Assembly (NCBI RefSeq): GCF_030936135.1
Contig: NC_082610.1
Location: forward strand, 19,602,428 to 19,666,427
Reading direction: 5' to 3'
DNA: 64,000 bases
Source: Gavia stellata
Taxonomy: Eukaryota; Chordata; Aves; Gaviiformes; Gaviidae
The notes beneath the pieces were generated by a model. It saw only the letters and a program-made list of their open reading frames with translations. It was not told the DNA's origin and searched no databases. The position numbers and the translations under genes were made by a program. Every line of letters begins with the position of its first letter. The first letter of the stretch is position 1. Positions 18,401-32,681 of the stretch are shown here, one piece after another.

Positions 18401-21400
18401 CATTCTCTACATGCTAGTGAATATTCAAAGCTCAATTCTTGTACACCAAAAAAGGTGGGGTTTTTTTCATACTGACATACCAAGAAGCAATAACCCCCAC
18501 AATTCTCAGTTATTTGGACATTCTTAAAGAAACATGCCCTCAAAAAGGTATGAAGGCACAGACTTCACAATAAAAGCCACTGGACTATCTTATTTTGATG
18601 TGAACATTACAGTGATGCTTTGAGTCAAACAAGTTTGATTACATATTCTCCCAAAAATCCTTAATTTGCAATACCAAGCGTTAAGGACGAACTGTTAAAA
18701 TAAGAGCTTATTTTAAAAGCATCATCATCTTTCTGTACATGTCGTCTTCTACCTCCATCTCAAGTCAGAGGTAATCTGTTAATGCACAACTTGAAGGACA
18801 CCATGTCTGCTACTTCATGACAGTGGATAGAGTTACATTACATATTTATTCAGCCTAATTTCTCTTCATGTCAACAATAAGATTTGTGTTTGGAAGATTC
18901 TCTCCTTAAAGCTCTGGTTACATCTCTGCTCAAGACTTGTTCTTTCTAGAGAACTTTAGAAAGTTATCAGCAAGTTTCTCATTTCTTCAGGTTCAAGGAC
19001 ACCATACCTTCATCGAGCAGCTTTGTTATAATTTTGTGTGGCATAAAACAAAACCCAAATAAGAACAGCCACATACTACCACTTTTAAGGATATTTGACT
19101 GTAGGTCATCTGAGCAGATTACTGTTGGAGTAAAATTCAGGAACTGTGTTGATGTCTTATTACCATAGAATATGAACATACGTCCTAGAAAGAAAACAAT
19201 AAAAGACATGAGAATTTTTAGGTACATCACATGTAATCATATTGAACTACTTGTGCTTCAGGTATCTAATACATTGTCTTTCTACCTTTCTTCAAAACAA
19301 CTTTTAAAAACAAAGCGTAATTTACATGGTTTATCTTACCAAGATATTCACAGTTCAAAATGAAGTAACAGATTAAAACAAACCACCAGACCTCTCCCAC
19401 AGTAGCTGTCTCACAGGCAGTTAAATAATCAGTGGAAGTATTTCAGTTGCCGGAAAAACGTTACTTTTTATGTAAAGAAGCTATTATGGTACCAAAAGTG
19501 ATGCAGAAGGGGAGAAGCAAGCAATCCTAGTGTAGGCCTGTGTTCGATTCCCAGCTCCTCCCTAGATGTTTTTGTTATCTTGTGCATTAATGTATTACGA
19601 TAGACATGTCTGAAACGTATTGCATATCGTATTATTACAATAAGCTATACTGTAAGATATAAAAATTGCGGAGAGTGGCCCTTTATAACCCTGGCTGTAC
19701 CAGCCTTACAACTAAGCTCCAGCTCTTGCTGCCTACAGTACCACTTAACACTCCCATTTCATCTCAGCTACTGAAACAACTCACACAGAAGCCAGGGACA
19801 GACAAACAGTGAAGATCTTAAGACAGGTTAGGCCTGAAATCACATTTCCCTCTTAAGTAGCTGAAAAGGAAGTCCTATTTGCAATATTGTGCTGGCATTG
19901 GGGTTGACAATGCAGACAGCTAACCACTTGGCCTGAAAGATCTTACCCAGGTTCTGTCGAAATTCAGATTTCAATCCAATTTGTAGCAACTGATTTTCAA
20001 ATAAGACTCCATTATTTTTACACACAAACCTAGGGGAAGAGAAGGAAAACATGTTTTAAATTGAGCCGTATTAAGCAATATTTAGAACCACAAAATTCAG
20101 GGTTTACACAGAGGATGAAGGTTGTGGTTAACCTAGAGTGCATCTGTCTGTGAGAGAGGCCTTTGCAGAAAACTGCAGCGTTAGAAAAGACAATTTTACA
20201 ACCAAAACCACCACTTGTAGGACACTAAAAGAACTGAAATTTTTATTTGATAGGATGTCTGAGAAACTACAAAGGAAGCCACAATATGCTATACACACAC
20301 ACATACACAGAGTCTATAAAGGACCAGGCAACAGACTAGGGTTTTTCTTATTCATATTCTTGACAACTTCTGAAACTCATTAGGTTGGTGCAGAATTGAA
20401 AAGTTTGAAGCTTTGACTGTTTAAACCTGAAAGAAAAAAAGAATCCCTTGTTTTATCAGTTCTGTGTCATGTAAGTCAACTGAGAGCTGTATTTTTTTTT
20501 TCCATTTTGAAAGAGGAAGCCCATTCTGCAGTGATTTCAAGTCCTTTCTGTCACCCTTCACTTAAAAGTAGAAGAGGTGGTCAAACATCAGCCTTTTCCA
20601 TACAAGGCACTTAAAACATACTCCCAAATATCAGTACTTTTCGCAATTTACTCTTTCATGTTTTTCCTTTATTTGTGAATAGTTGCAAAGCTTAACATAC
20701 AACTGGCATTGCCTCATTTTAGAGCAGTGTGTGATAGCACCGACTCGTAAAGGCAACTCTAACCTGTGTATTCATGAGCTTGTCATAAAATGCACAGCAT
20801 CCACAGAGGTGTTCTAGTTACAAGTCTGACAGTACTTTTCTCTAATTTTGCTGGTATTAAGTTAATGCACAATATAGTTTTGTTTTATAACTATGTTCTG
20901 GAAGTTGCCCAGCCTTGCAAGGTTTTAGTATTGCTTACTTGTGAAAAAGCTCATCAGCATCATGCACAGTATCAGCTGGTTCCTCAGAAACTACCTCAGA
21001 TGAAGCCAGGTCAGGGCTAGTTCAGGCAGCACAAAGGAAGAAAGGCAGTAGCGACAGAGATAGCAGGAGTTAGTAAAGACAGCTTAGTGCTTAGTTATTT
21101 CTTTTACCTCCTTCCTCAAAAATGGCACTGCTGAGTTTAATGCATGAAAAATTTAATAGCTGCCCTAGCTCAGTACACCTAGAAAGGTTTTAGGCATTAG
21201 GCAATGTTCTCCCCCACTTCTCTCCCCCACCCCACCCCTCCCTGATTGTCAGGAACCAGCAATTCTTCCCAAAGACAGGAGACAGCTGAAGGTGTTCAGT
21301 AGCTTAAATTTATACCTCTTAAAGAACCAAGTCCTTTTTGGTGTTTAATTGTGACAGCAAAAAAGTTTAAGTTCAAAACCATAAACGTAGATGTATATTA

Positions 21401-24400
21401 ACTGCTACAAATGTGCGCTTTGAAGCGGAGGCCTCATCAACCTTAGTGGCACTTCTAACTACAGCTGCACAATCAGTTCTTAAAAACACGCAAGTATTAA
21501 GTGTAGGCAAGAATATATGGGCACACAGAGAATGACTTACCCAAGTAACAGATTAGAAACAAAAGTGACAACAGCACTAAAAAGAGGCAGGAAACTGTAA
21601 AAGGCAACTTCTCAGTATCATTAGAGAAGTGTTTCATCATCTACAGACAGACCAAGGGGTTGGGCAATGCTATACTTTCTTCTGCGGAAAGAGAAAACTC
21701 TTTTTAGGTAACTTTTGCTTATGAAGCTACTAGTATTGGTTTCTTCTTTTTTTTCCCCCTCTTTTAAAAAAAGCTCTAACAAGCTCGTGTAGTTTCTTAA
21801 AGTCTTGGTATTGTGTAGCACAATTAAACATCGCTTATTGCCTTCCAAGAGAAACACAGGATCAAGTCTTAATCATTGCAAACCTGCAACAATGCATTAC
21901 CTAGTATAAAATTTTGATGAAAGTCTCAATGATCCAGGCAAATTAGTTTCACTAATTATGTCTATTATATTTAGAGGCATTGCAAATTTATCATCACATC
22001 ATTCAAAATTTGGTCCTTGACAATAGTAACACGTTCTTCGGCCAGTAAGACGGCAGATTTTTAAAGACATTCTGTGATCTTATACTATTTATTTCCAAAG
22101 TTTTAGCCAAATAACATTTGAGTATAGCCACAGTGCCTTTTAATATTAAAGGGATTAATAACACACCGCACCTACACTACATTTGGTAATGTAATTAGGA
22201 AGATACTTGTATCAAAGCCCTTTAACAAAAAAAAAAAAAAGTACAGCACTTTGGTTTTTTTTCCCCCTTTTCACACCTGTTTGTCAGACAGTAGCAGAAC
22301 AAATTCTGAGAACCAGTATCTCTGGATATAATCCAGCTCACTGTTCCAGTATCAGCTTGCCATAAGTGGAGACACACAAGAATACATTATGGAAATAAGG
22401 TAAGAATAAACATATTCATATCAGGCCAGATAACCCCCAAATTCAACATGTATTGAGATGCACAAGCAGCTTAGTTTAACAAAGCAGCAAAACCAGCATG
22501 AAAACTAGGCAATACTGTGTGGCTAATATCCTCAGGTTGATTACTAGAGGCTCATTTTTTCCGAGCAGAGCTATTCAATAAAGGTACCACATCCAGCACA
22601 GAGTTCAAGAACACCTCTCTTGCTGCACAACTACCACCCAGGAATGCATTCAATAAGCTGGAACAAAACCAAAAGTTATTGTATGTATTTTTTTCTCTAA
22701 TCCTATTTTAACAGACAAATTCTTCTTCAGATTCCTTACAGGGTGACTTAATTACCTCGCAAAGTTGTCATCAGAACCAGGAGCAAGAGGTGCAACCGCA
22801 GAAGCTGAATCTGAAAATACATCCACCAGCAGGCTACCACTAGAGGACGGTGGGGGAGCTGAATTGGTGAGAGGGGCAGCACCCAGACCCAGCAGATCCG
22901 CAGATGGAGAAGGAGTAGACTAGGGAAGAGAAGACACTTTGGTGTTACACTACAGCAAAACTAAAACAAAGCTGTCTCTTTTACACAGATAACTAAGCTA
23001 TGGCAAAGTGCCTCTCCCCACCCCAAATCAAGCTTTGAATGGACATAGGAGGCTTCATGAATGCAGTTATCACCTTGCATTTCAACTTAAGGCCATTCAC
23101 AGATACAGTTTTCTTTTTTTCCCTTTGAAGAGAGTTATGGCCATCTAATCATTAAATAAAAACACAAAATTCATCTGTCTAGAATCTGATTCTGCAGAAG
23201 ACAGACAATGTTTTTCCCCCTTCTCCCCTTTTAGTTTCAAGGGAAATTAAGTACTGTAGGGAATAAAATTCAAATGTGTTGCTTTTCTTTCATGACGAAT
23301 CCAGCAAGAAAGGCAGTGGCTTTTACACAAACCTAAATTAAAACATCACAGCATCTTAAAATTGACTATCAGTTTAGTCCTGGGTTTTTCTGAAGCTTGG
23401 CAAACCTTACAAACAAAGTAAAACCTAACCAGCAAAAACCAGAGCCTGTAGCTAGTTCAAGCTGCAAACACTAAGGGTAAATGCAAGACCTTTAATTTTT
23501 TTTTTCCTCAAATAGAACAAATCAAGTAGCCAGGACACAGAATCATGCAACAAAGGCCGCATATATGTGCCCAAGTCACATGCATTAACAAAGCACAGAC
23601 TGTTAAACAACATGTTCATGTATTAGACATTAGCAGCCTACAGTATGCCAGATACACTGCAGATGAGTCATAAGACGCATTTGGATTGAGTCTGAAATTT
23701 TGTTTTTGTAAGCCAACTCAAAGTTATCACATACTCTAAAGACTGAATTTGATGCAGTACAACGAAAAATTCCCTGGCAAAAAATCGTCAGAAGCCAACT
23801 CGTAAGAATTACTCAAAACAAACAGTTGGAACTCTGACTTGGAACATATTCTTGGGTCACACCAAAGCCACTGATGAAGTTAACATAGTGGAGTTTCTTA
23901 CACAGCTGCAACCCATAAGGTGAAGCTCCTAAAGCATAACACAATTTTAACTGCCAGTCACCTCAGTCAACCTGGCATGCCAAGAAAATTTGGCAACTTT
24001 TCTGCTGGAAAGGTACTTCTGTCCATTCGGAGATGTTGCACTTGGAACATCTTCTCTTACATGCTGCAATGACTAAGAGTTAAAGGATTATGCTTTAACG
24101 AACTGGGTAGGGAGTGTGCTATAATATTTCCTCCTCTTAAGTAATCTACTACTACATCTCAAATGTAATTACAAGTTATGCTAGTCGTTAAAACCAGAAA
24201 CAAGTATTACATTATGGGAACGATTCATCCTACCAGCTGTAATTGACAATAAAATGAGAAGTTTTGGCTCAGAAGAAACAAGACTGTGGCCTTGTCTACC
24301 ATAACTGAACTCAAATAGTACTGTCAAATAAACAGTAACAACATTATATTGATTTGAAGGACACCCCTGTTAAGTCAAGTGTTGTCCACTTCTAGTAAAA

Positions 24401-27400
24401 ACAGTAACAACCTGAAACAAGATGCAAAATATCTACCATGTTAAACAAAGCAGAAGAACAGCTGATACTTTGAAATTCAAATTACTCCTTTAAAATACAT
24501 TAATTTTATCATCTCACCTTCACTGCAATTTCACTGGCAAGGAAATTCCCATTTCTAAGTTTACACCAATATTTTTCAAGGTAACAACGTAAAAGGGGTT
24601 TTTTTAGGTTGCAGACAGTTTGTCCCCATTTACATAAGAATTCTAATGGAAAATTGCATCCAAGCATGCGGTGGGGGGAAAGCAGCTGTATGCTCCCCTG
24701 CTACTCCTGCCAACACCCATAGCCTTAAATTCGAGATGAGAAGTTTTAAAACGTTAAAAAGCCACTTTAAGGAAACCATCCTTTTCTCACTTGCACACTA
24801 TCTAAATAAGTGAAATAACAGCTTTTAAACTCACAACAGCACTGGCATTGACAGAGGCAGGTTCAGCGCTTCCATTCATATCAGAGCTCCTCTCCTTTTT
24901 GATCTCTTCCAGGTCAGTAACTGTGCCTGGGCCTTTCTTCTTCTTGAGTTTAGCCAAAATAGAAGATTCCCTCTCCGGAAAGGGAGGCATTTCTTCCAGC
25001 ACTGTAGCCTTATCACAGAAAAAAGTGTATTAGTTAAACTTACAGAAAAAGCCAAACTGGCTTCTGAGTCTATAAGGGTGTATCTCTTCAAAGATTACAT
25101 GAGGCAAGAGCAGAAGAAATTATCCACACAGAAAACAGCTATGCAGTTTATGGTACAGTGATGGAGTAGACTTGCTTTTTAAAAATATATAAAAATTTAA
25201 AGCTTTCTGAAGTCCTCCCAAAGCAGTTGTTTAAGAGAACAGGAGCATATCCCTTCTCTGGCACAGTGCTATTAAATTAAAAAAAAAAAAGTAAAAAAAA
25301 AAAAATAGGTCATAGCAGACCTAATGGTCCTTAAGTTAAGCAGACCTAGACTGAAACCACAGAAGATTACCCAAGGATCTTGTCAGACGTAAGCATTTAT
25401 TAGCTGTCAAGACTAAGTGTGCCATGCCCTGGCCAGACCCGAGAGCATCAGGTTAAAACACTCAACTTCTAGAGACAAAAAGAAATTCAGCACAATTACA
25501 AGTTTCCTGCCCACCATCAAGTCAGTCCTCAAAACAAAGCACTAGCCTTTTGGTATTTGAATACTGTAGGACCCTGTACTATGCCAGCTTTCACTGGCTT
25601 CCCAGCTCCAGATTAGCATGCTTTAACAGTCATTTGGCCCACTATAGCAATAATTAATTTAGAGCTAACATCAAAGTTAAGATGACCGCAGCTGAATTAG
25701 GTAGACTAAAAGAATCAGTGCCCACACTGTGGATCCTTAATCCTGCGTTAAGATTTCTGAGCAATCAGGTAAGGTTTAGTGGAGTTTACCTGTTGACAGA
25801 AGACACAGCTAGAGATTTCTGCATAATAAAAAAAAAAAATCTTTATACCTACCAATATATCAGTACTGGCAATAGTACTGAGCCTCAAATACTCGACAGC
25901 TCTCTGCTGCAGCTCAACATCAGCATTCTTTAGCTGACTGTCACTGCGCAATACATCTTGAATTGTAGTTTTGATTTCTGGAAACAGGTTCACAAACTTG
26001 ATGTAGGTAGACAGAAGCAGAGCTCGGGTAGGAACACTACACAGATGAAACTTGGAATGTAGCAAGTTGAACTGGATGAGGGGACTTAAAAGATAGGAAG
26101 AAAAATAATTTGTTCAGTTTCTGTAGACATGATAATTCTAATGCATTACTAGCAAGAGCTGAATAATTTGTTAACTGGCCTTTAGGAATACTAAATGCAC
26201 ATTAGATTCTTTACAGAAAGTGCTACTACTTCAATTAAGTATTTTAGAAGGTTTACCTTGATCTTGGATCACCTGCTATCAGATTTCCAAATTCTCCCAA
26301 GATGTAGCCACCTACTTTTACAAGATTCTCATGGCATGCTGGAGCTTGAAGGGCCTGTAGGAGCACATGAGTAGTCATCAATATGTAGCGTATCTAAAAA
26401 GATCTTTTTCTGTCACTTCCACGTCCAGTTTCCTAGTCTACTTTCCTGCAAGAGCAGACCGTAGGTCTAGGCCATATAGAGCACTTATGAGAAAAGCATG
26501 ATAGATGGTATGACTTTATAGAAGAATCTCTAATGGAAGTATTACTTGCTTAAGAGCACTCTTGGGCTCATCTAGCAGCACTACTGACTTCTGAGGACAG
26601 GTAGAGCTGCTTAGGTCTCCCTTTACATCTTTAGGGGTGTAAGAAGGATGTTAATATACTTAATTTAAACCTTGTAAGAATGTGCTGAAGTTGTCCAAGA
26701 TAAAAATACTGTCTTTGAGTATGAAGAAACACATAGCAGGGATGAAAGTAAGCTTAAACATTCAGGAAAGGAAATAAAAAAAGAAAGTGGAAAGCCTGTA
26801 TGAAGAATCCAAAGTCAGAGCAACAAGGCCAGACACTTGAAAGTGTTCTCCTTTAATAGTTCCCATTCCAGTTTTATCAGATCCTGAACAGAAGGAATAG
26901 GTATATGCTTCCAAAAGGATCATCAACTTATCATTTTGAGTGTTTTGGATTCCTGCATGCAGAAAACTCAAAAAAGCAAACCACCCTGTAAAAGGCTTCT
27001 ATTTTTACTACATTTCAGTAATTTTCCAGATAATGTAATTTCCTTACAAGCCATCCATTCAATGCCATCCACCAAAGTAACAAAAAACCCAGCATAACCC
27101 ACCCTGCCCTCCCTCACCAAAACCAGAACAGTACCAGGTGTATTCTACATTACTAAGCCAGAGAAGCTTCTCATCAACTTAATACAGTCTCTGGCTCTGA
27201 AAATCTATGATGCTAGTTTTACGGAAAGCTTCAGCAGCGTTTTGTTGAAATATTCAGGATCATACTTTCTCCTCCCTAACATGGGGAAGCACACACCTAT
27301 AGATCACGTGGCGTTTACTGAATTCCTACCTCATTTTGAAAGTGAATTGAAAACAGTTATTCTCACCTCAAAAACAGTCTTTGCTGCATACCCTTGAACA

Positions 27401-30400
27401 TCATCCCTGTTGATGACAATCTGAATAACTCGATACCACACTTCTTCACTGACATAGTCACCCGCAATGCGAATCAGATTCAAGATTGTATCCACATACC
27501 AGGTATAATCCACTGCATACTTCTCAGCTAGAATTGCAACTTTCAGAACCTGAAGATACATGGGAGAATAAAGAAGGTTGACCAGCTTCTACTATAAGCT
27601 GTGTATCAAGATCCACTTTGATATACACCTAGTGATACCCCACAGTAGCCCAGAAGCCTCAGTTTCAGATGCATCAGCTTGCTCACTGGCTCCCACAGCT
27701 AAGGGGAAAGACGAACACTGAAATTCTGTGCTGGAACACACCAGTTGCCAGGTATATAATGCTTCCCCCATAATGCATTCTTATATGTTGCATCAGTGGC
27801 TTTTCAACTGTGTACCTAAGCAATCAAGAGCAGTTTACCGAACATTTCTTGTTTGCTATAAAAACACCACCTAAACCATCGCTGAGACAGGACCAAGTAG
27901 GAAATTGGAGACCTCTTAAAAAAGTGGAAACTTAAGCTAGCAGAGACAGACCAGAGTCACCAAAATATAGCTGACTTTTTCAGGTCATACTAAGACTCCT
28001 ATATCCTGAAGCAAACAATCAGCATAGGAAAAGACCCCCACATAATTTGTTATCAGTTGCATTTATACTGACTATTCTTTTAAGAGTAGTAAATTAACGG
28101 AATGAAATTCACATTACCTGCTAAGTCAGGGTAGATTGCCAACAGCAACAAGACAGTACAAGAGATAAATCAACTAACACTGTATTCTATGTTAATTTCT
28201 CCAATCAAGAAACTTTTAACACCTAACTAAGCTAAATAATTACCCTAAGTACAGGTTTTGGCCACAATTCTAGGAAGGTTAAGTGAGTATTTCAAGTGAG
28301 CACTGCATTTTTTTTCCTGCTGAGAGGAAGGAGATAGATACCATGCCTCTCTTTTAGCTGATTATAAGGTATTGGCTTTGGGAATCCTGAGCCTGAGAGA
28401 ATGTTCTCACAGCATACACAGTATGAAGTTCCGCCTACAAATAAGTATTTATCACACTAATTTTTGAAGCTATTAAACAGTTAACGAGAGTAGGACATAA
28501 CACTCAAGATCTAGGGATTGTATTTGCTCAAGCACTGATAAAATTCACTTTACTTTCTATATGCAATGCCCTGAGACCAAGATTAGTTTTTAAAATTTCT
28601 AGTTTCCAAGGGTTTTTCTCTGCCCTCCCACCCCCCATTAGTTTAACCTAAATGAAAAACATTCTTTGCTATTAGACTACAAACTTATGGATTTGGGGTT
28701 TTTTTGGGTTTTGTTTGGTTGGTTTTTTGGTTTTAAACCACCATGAAAGAGGCTCTCTGTCACAGACTATCCAGCATCCCAATCAATAAGTGATACATAT
28801 GGCGCCAAAGCCAGCTATAAAAAAATTTAAGGAAACAAGTATCTCACAATTTCTTCTCTAATGGAATAATCAGCAGTCTCCAAGTAATTCAGCATTTCAG
28901 CCACAATCTGTTGGGCATTGCTTCGGTCACACATTGCGTACAGGAGATCTACAGCTCTTTGTCGTACACTTACATCTCTTTCAGTCTGCGAAAAGACACA
29001 CAGCAAAAGGTCAAAATGATTTCATCTTTATTTGGAAAGCACATGCAACTTACTGAAGAGATGAAACTTACTATAATCCATAGTCAAATTTAAAACAAAT
29101 GCATTTTCATAATCTTTCAGCTGCAGAATGAACTCAGATATACCCTTCACATAAGCTATGAATTTCTCATGTTATTCTCACTTTCAGTCACCTAGAAACA
29201 GGTCACTGGAGACTCAGATAGCTTCCTGCTTTTAGATAATATTACAAAAACTCAAATAATCAGGTTTTTTTTCTGTAGTATACATATTCAAATCTGTGCA
29301 AGTGCTGAAAAGATGGAGGCGTTCGTACAGAATACTCCACTGTTACCCTAACTGGGGTGAATGAGTTTGTGGTGCACTGGGTAACTGGCACCACTGGCCA
29401 CAAATGCACTAATAACTGGCTGAAATTGTCAAATTGTCACCAGGCCAGTGGGCAATTAGCTACCTGCAGGTTTAGTGTTGGGCTTGCCTTGTATCAACAG
29501 AAGCCCAGCTAGAACAGGTAAGTACTTTAAAGTTAGACAAATGTATTAATATGTTACAGCATGAGCTTGGAAGACGACAATACATGTAAACACTGAACCG
29601 TGCAAGTAAATTCACATGCAACTCAATCCTCCTCTTTCAGCTTTGGCTTTTTCACATAAACATGGCCTGGGAATGTGTCTTTCTGGTTTCTTGACTTTAT
29701 GATTCTGCAGTGGAAGTTGATCTGCTCTACTGCTCCCCATACGCTACTGCAGTGAAGCAATAGTGTTTGATACCGGCAAGACAGTAATAAAACAAAGTCT
29801 TCCCAGCAGTCTCCATTTTGAAATTCCACATTTTGAAAGAATTATTCATCTCCAATCTACAGCTTGAGGAGATACCAAAACGTAACAGGGGCCACAGCTA
29901 CAAGTATCAGATTTACTAGTAAGCTGCAGAAATAAACCGAAGCTAACCTCTATCGTTGCCAGCACAGGAAGATTTTGCAGGATTAAGGAAAAAATCTAAA
30001 GCAGACTTCTGAGAATAACTCATTGGGTCCCCAAGTATTGTTAGCTTAATTGGGGATGAGGGGTTTGGGGAAGTGGGGAAGGGGGCATTGAGGCAGGGGA
30101 GAAGACGACACTCAAAACAGACTACACACTTAAATATTTACCTTCAATGCATTGATAACTGTTTCTATGTGTGTTTTCACAGCCTCATGTGAGAATTCAG
30201 AGCTGGCAAGCGTGCACATGCTTTCCAGTGCTAGGTAACGCAAATTAGTTTCTCGGTGCTGCAAGAACTGACCTAGCTGGTTACAGGCACGGACTAGTAG
30301 ATTTGGCTCACTGCACAGAACAGGAGAGAAAGTGAAAGGGTTAAAAGCAACAGGTTTGAGAACACCCAATACAGAATACTATTTCTGCAGTGGAAGTTGC

Positions 30401-32621
30401 TTAAAATGCCTCAGTGTCTGCTAGAATGCCCCGCTGGTGAAATGAAAATTCAGATACTGTGAGCAAATAATCTCTGTTGGATTAGAGTGGTGGGGTCAAT
30501 ACAAAACACCAAAAAACAAAAGCAGCAGCAAGAAACAAAGCAATAAAAAAAATATGCTGACAGCAACACAGTTCATTAATACTGTTCAATTCCATTGCTG
30601 TGGTTGTGTTCCAATCTAGCAAGCAACTTCATATTCTGTTCTCCCCCCTTCCTGCGCGCCCGCGCCCCCGCCCCCCCCCCAGTAAAATTTCATTTAGTGT
30701 TCAAGACAAAGCCACGGCTTTTCACTCAAAAAACCCCCTCTCATAACAGAAGTGTTCTCACAGCTTACCTGTCATGATGTATAATTAAGCTTATCGCCTC
30801 AAATAGCACAGCATTCTTTGCATTTGAGTGTTGTACTTTTTTTGACTTTGGTGGCTCCTGTGCTTTGTTAAGAATAGTTTCCAGGCATTCTGTTAGACGA
30901 CCACGTACCGCAGGGTCTTCTGGAGAAGAACAAGCCGTTGGACAACTACATTTTGCTCAACACCCTAATGCCTACCTTAGGCCTTCCACCTTGCTAAATC
31001 TGAGTAACTGAAGTATTCCAATACATTAAGAATAGTTCACCCTCCCCCAATATAGAGTTGGCAAAAGAATTCTATGCCACAGTTCTATCTGGGTGAGAAC
31101 AAAAGCCAAACGCGGTCAGTGCTATAACATATTTCAAGGCTTTAATACAGTTGATAACATTAAAGAATGTTTAAAATTGCAGTTGCAACTGGTTTCTATG
31201 ATGCACGCTGGTTTGACACTTTTCTCTAAGCTACGTGGCCTTTTGAATTATGCTGCGTTTAATTTTAACACTCTGAAACACGCAAGAGTACAGACTTCAG
31301 TATCCTTGTCTTAAGACAATGTGCTTGCACTCCAAGTTATGGTAACACTACAGCACAGTAGCTCTTTGGAGATAGCATACTGCATAGAAGAGATGACCAC
31401 TGTTGTGATTTGTGCATTACCTGGAGGTGGATAGCACTGTAACAGCCTCAGAAGTTTCACAGATAACCAAGGAGCAGGAACAAAGTAGTATGTATAGTCC
31501 TGAAGATCTGTTGATGCAGAAGTTACAATCTGTAAAATAAGCAGACAGCACATCAGCTACTGAAGTTAAGTGATGCGCCATCACGAGAAGGACCCAAAGA
31601 ACACTGCAGGTCACCTTTGACAGAGGCTTACAAAACTATGTCACTAGCAATGTTTAATTCAGTAGATTAATTAGGTGCAAGTTGTCATACTACGAGCATG
31701 CCACCAGATTCCCTAGTAATAGAAATTCAGTTTTACAGATACAGTAGTCTAAGAAGTCTCTTCCTGAAAGCATACTTGCTTTTCTTAAGAATGAAGATGA
31801 CCATCTTGTAACACCAAAACATTTAACTAGAAGCTGGACTTTCTTTGGTTCAGCAATGCATAGATTCAGCCAACAGAAAGCCTAAATATAGTGTTATAGT
31901 TGACTGCTGACAGGCGAACTTGGAATTCAAGCACAAGATGCTATGACAAACTGAACTAAAGCAGAAGGACCAGTTAACACCTTCAGTTATATTCATACTC
32001 CAGAGTAAAGAACAGATAGCTTTCACAGAAGAGGTTTATATGCATAGCGAAATGTGATAAGGATTAGGTTAGGTTTCAGAGGGAGTATGCATCTTCATGG
32101 ATTTCTTTCCTTCCTTTGATTCTAGGGTAAGCATGAGTTTGGCACTAGCTTTGCTCAAAGAAATCCTATCTAATTCTTGCTGCTCCATTACAGAACACCT
32201 ACGCACTTCCCTCAGCACTCCCTTGCTTTTTTAAGTATTAGACAAAATCTTCACATTTGAAAAAAATTAAATTTCTCTGAACTACAAGGAGTAACACAGC
32301 ATAAATCTGAGTCTAAAATACATTTGTGAAGTAGTATCCTCCCATGTCTTGCATACCTTCCAAAAGACAAAAAACAAACAAAACAGTAACTTAAGTTTTC
32401 CAGCATGAAGATGCTAACTTACAGACATGTCTCTCCACTCCTCCCTGCACCCCCCAGCCCTGCTTAACCCCCCTGCACTAATTTGCAGAATATCAAATGC
32501 TTATAATTATTAACCTAGCAGCAACTCAGAAAAGGGAATAGGAAGAAGGCTCATCTTGTAAGCAGCTTAAAAAAAAGTTTAAAACTCAACTGCATCATGA
32601 GGACCCTTTCAAGTACAAGTG

Positions 32622-32681
<60 letters not shown>

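Noticed and set aside
29623..29829. A 68-codon minus-strand frame with a charged end (KKPKLKEED).
   Set aside because: No homology that I recognise, it lies between well-placed AP2A2 exons 9 and 10, and using it would break the conserved protein.
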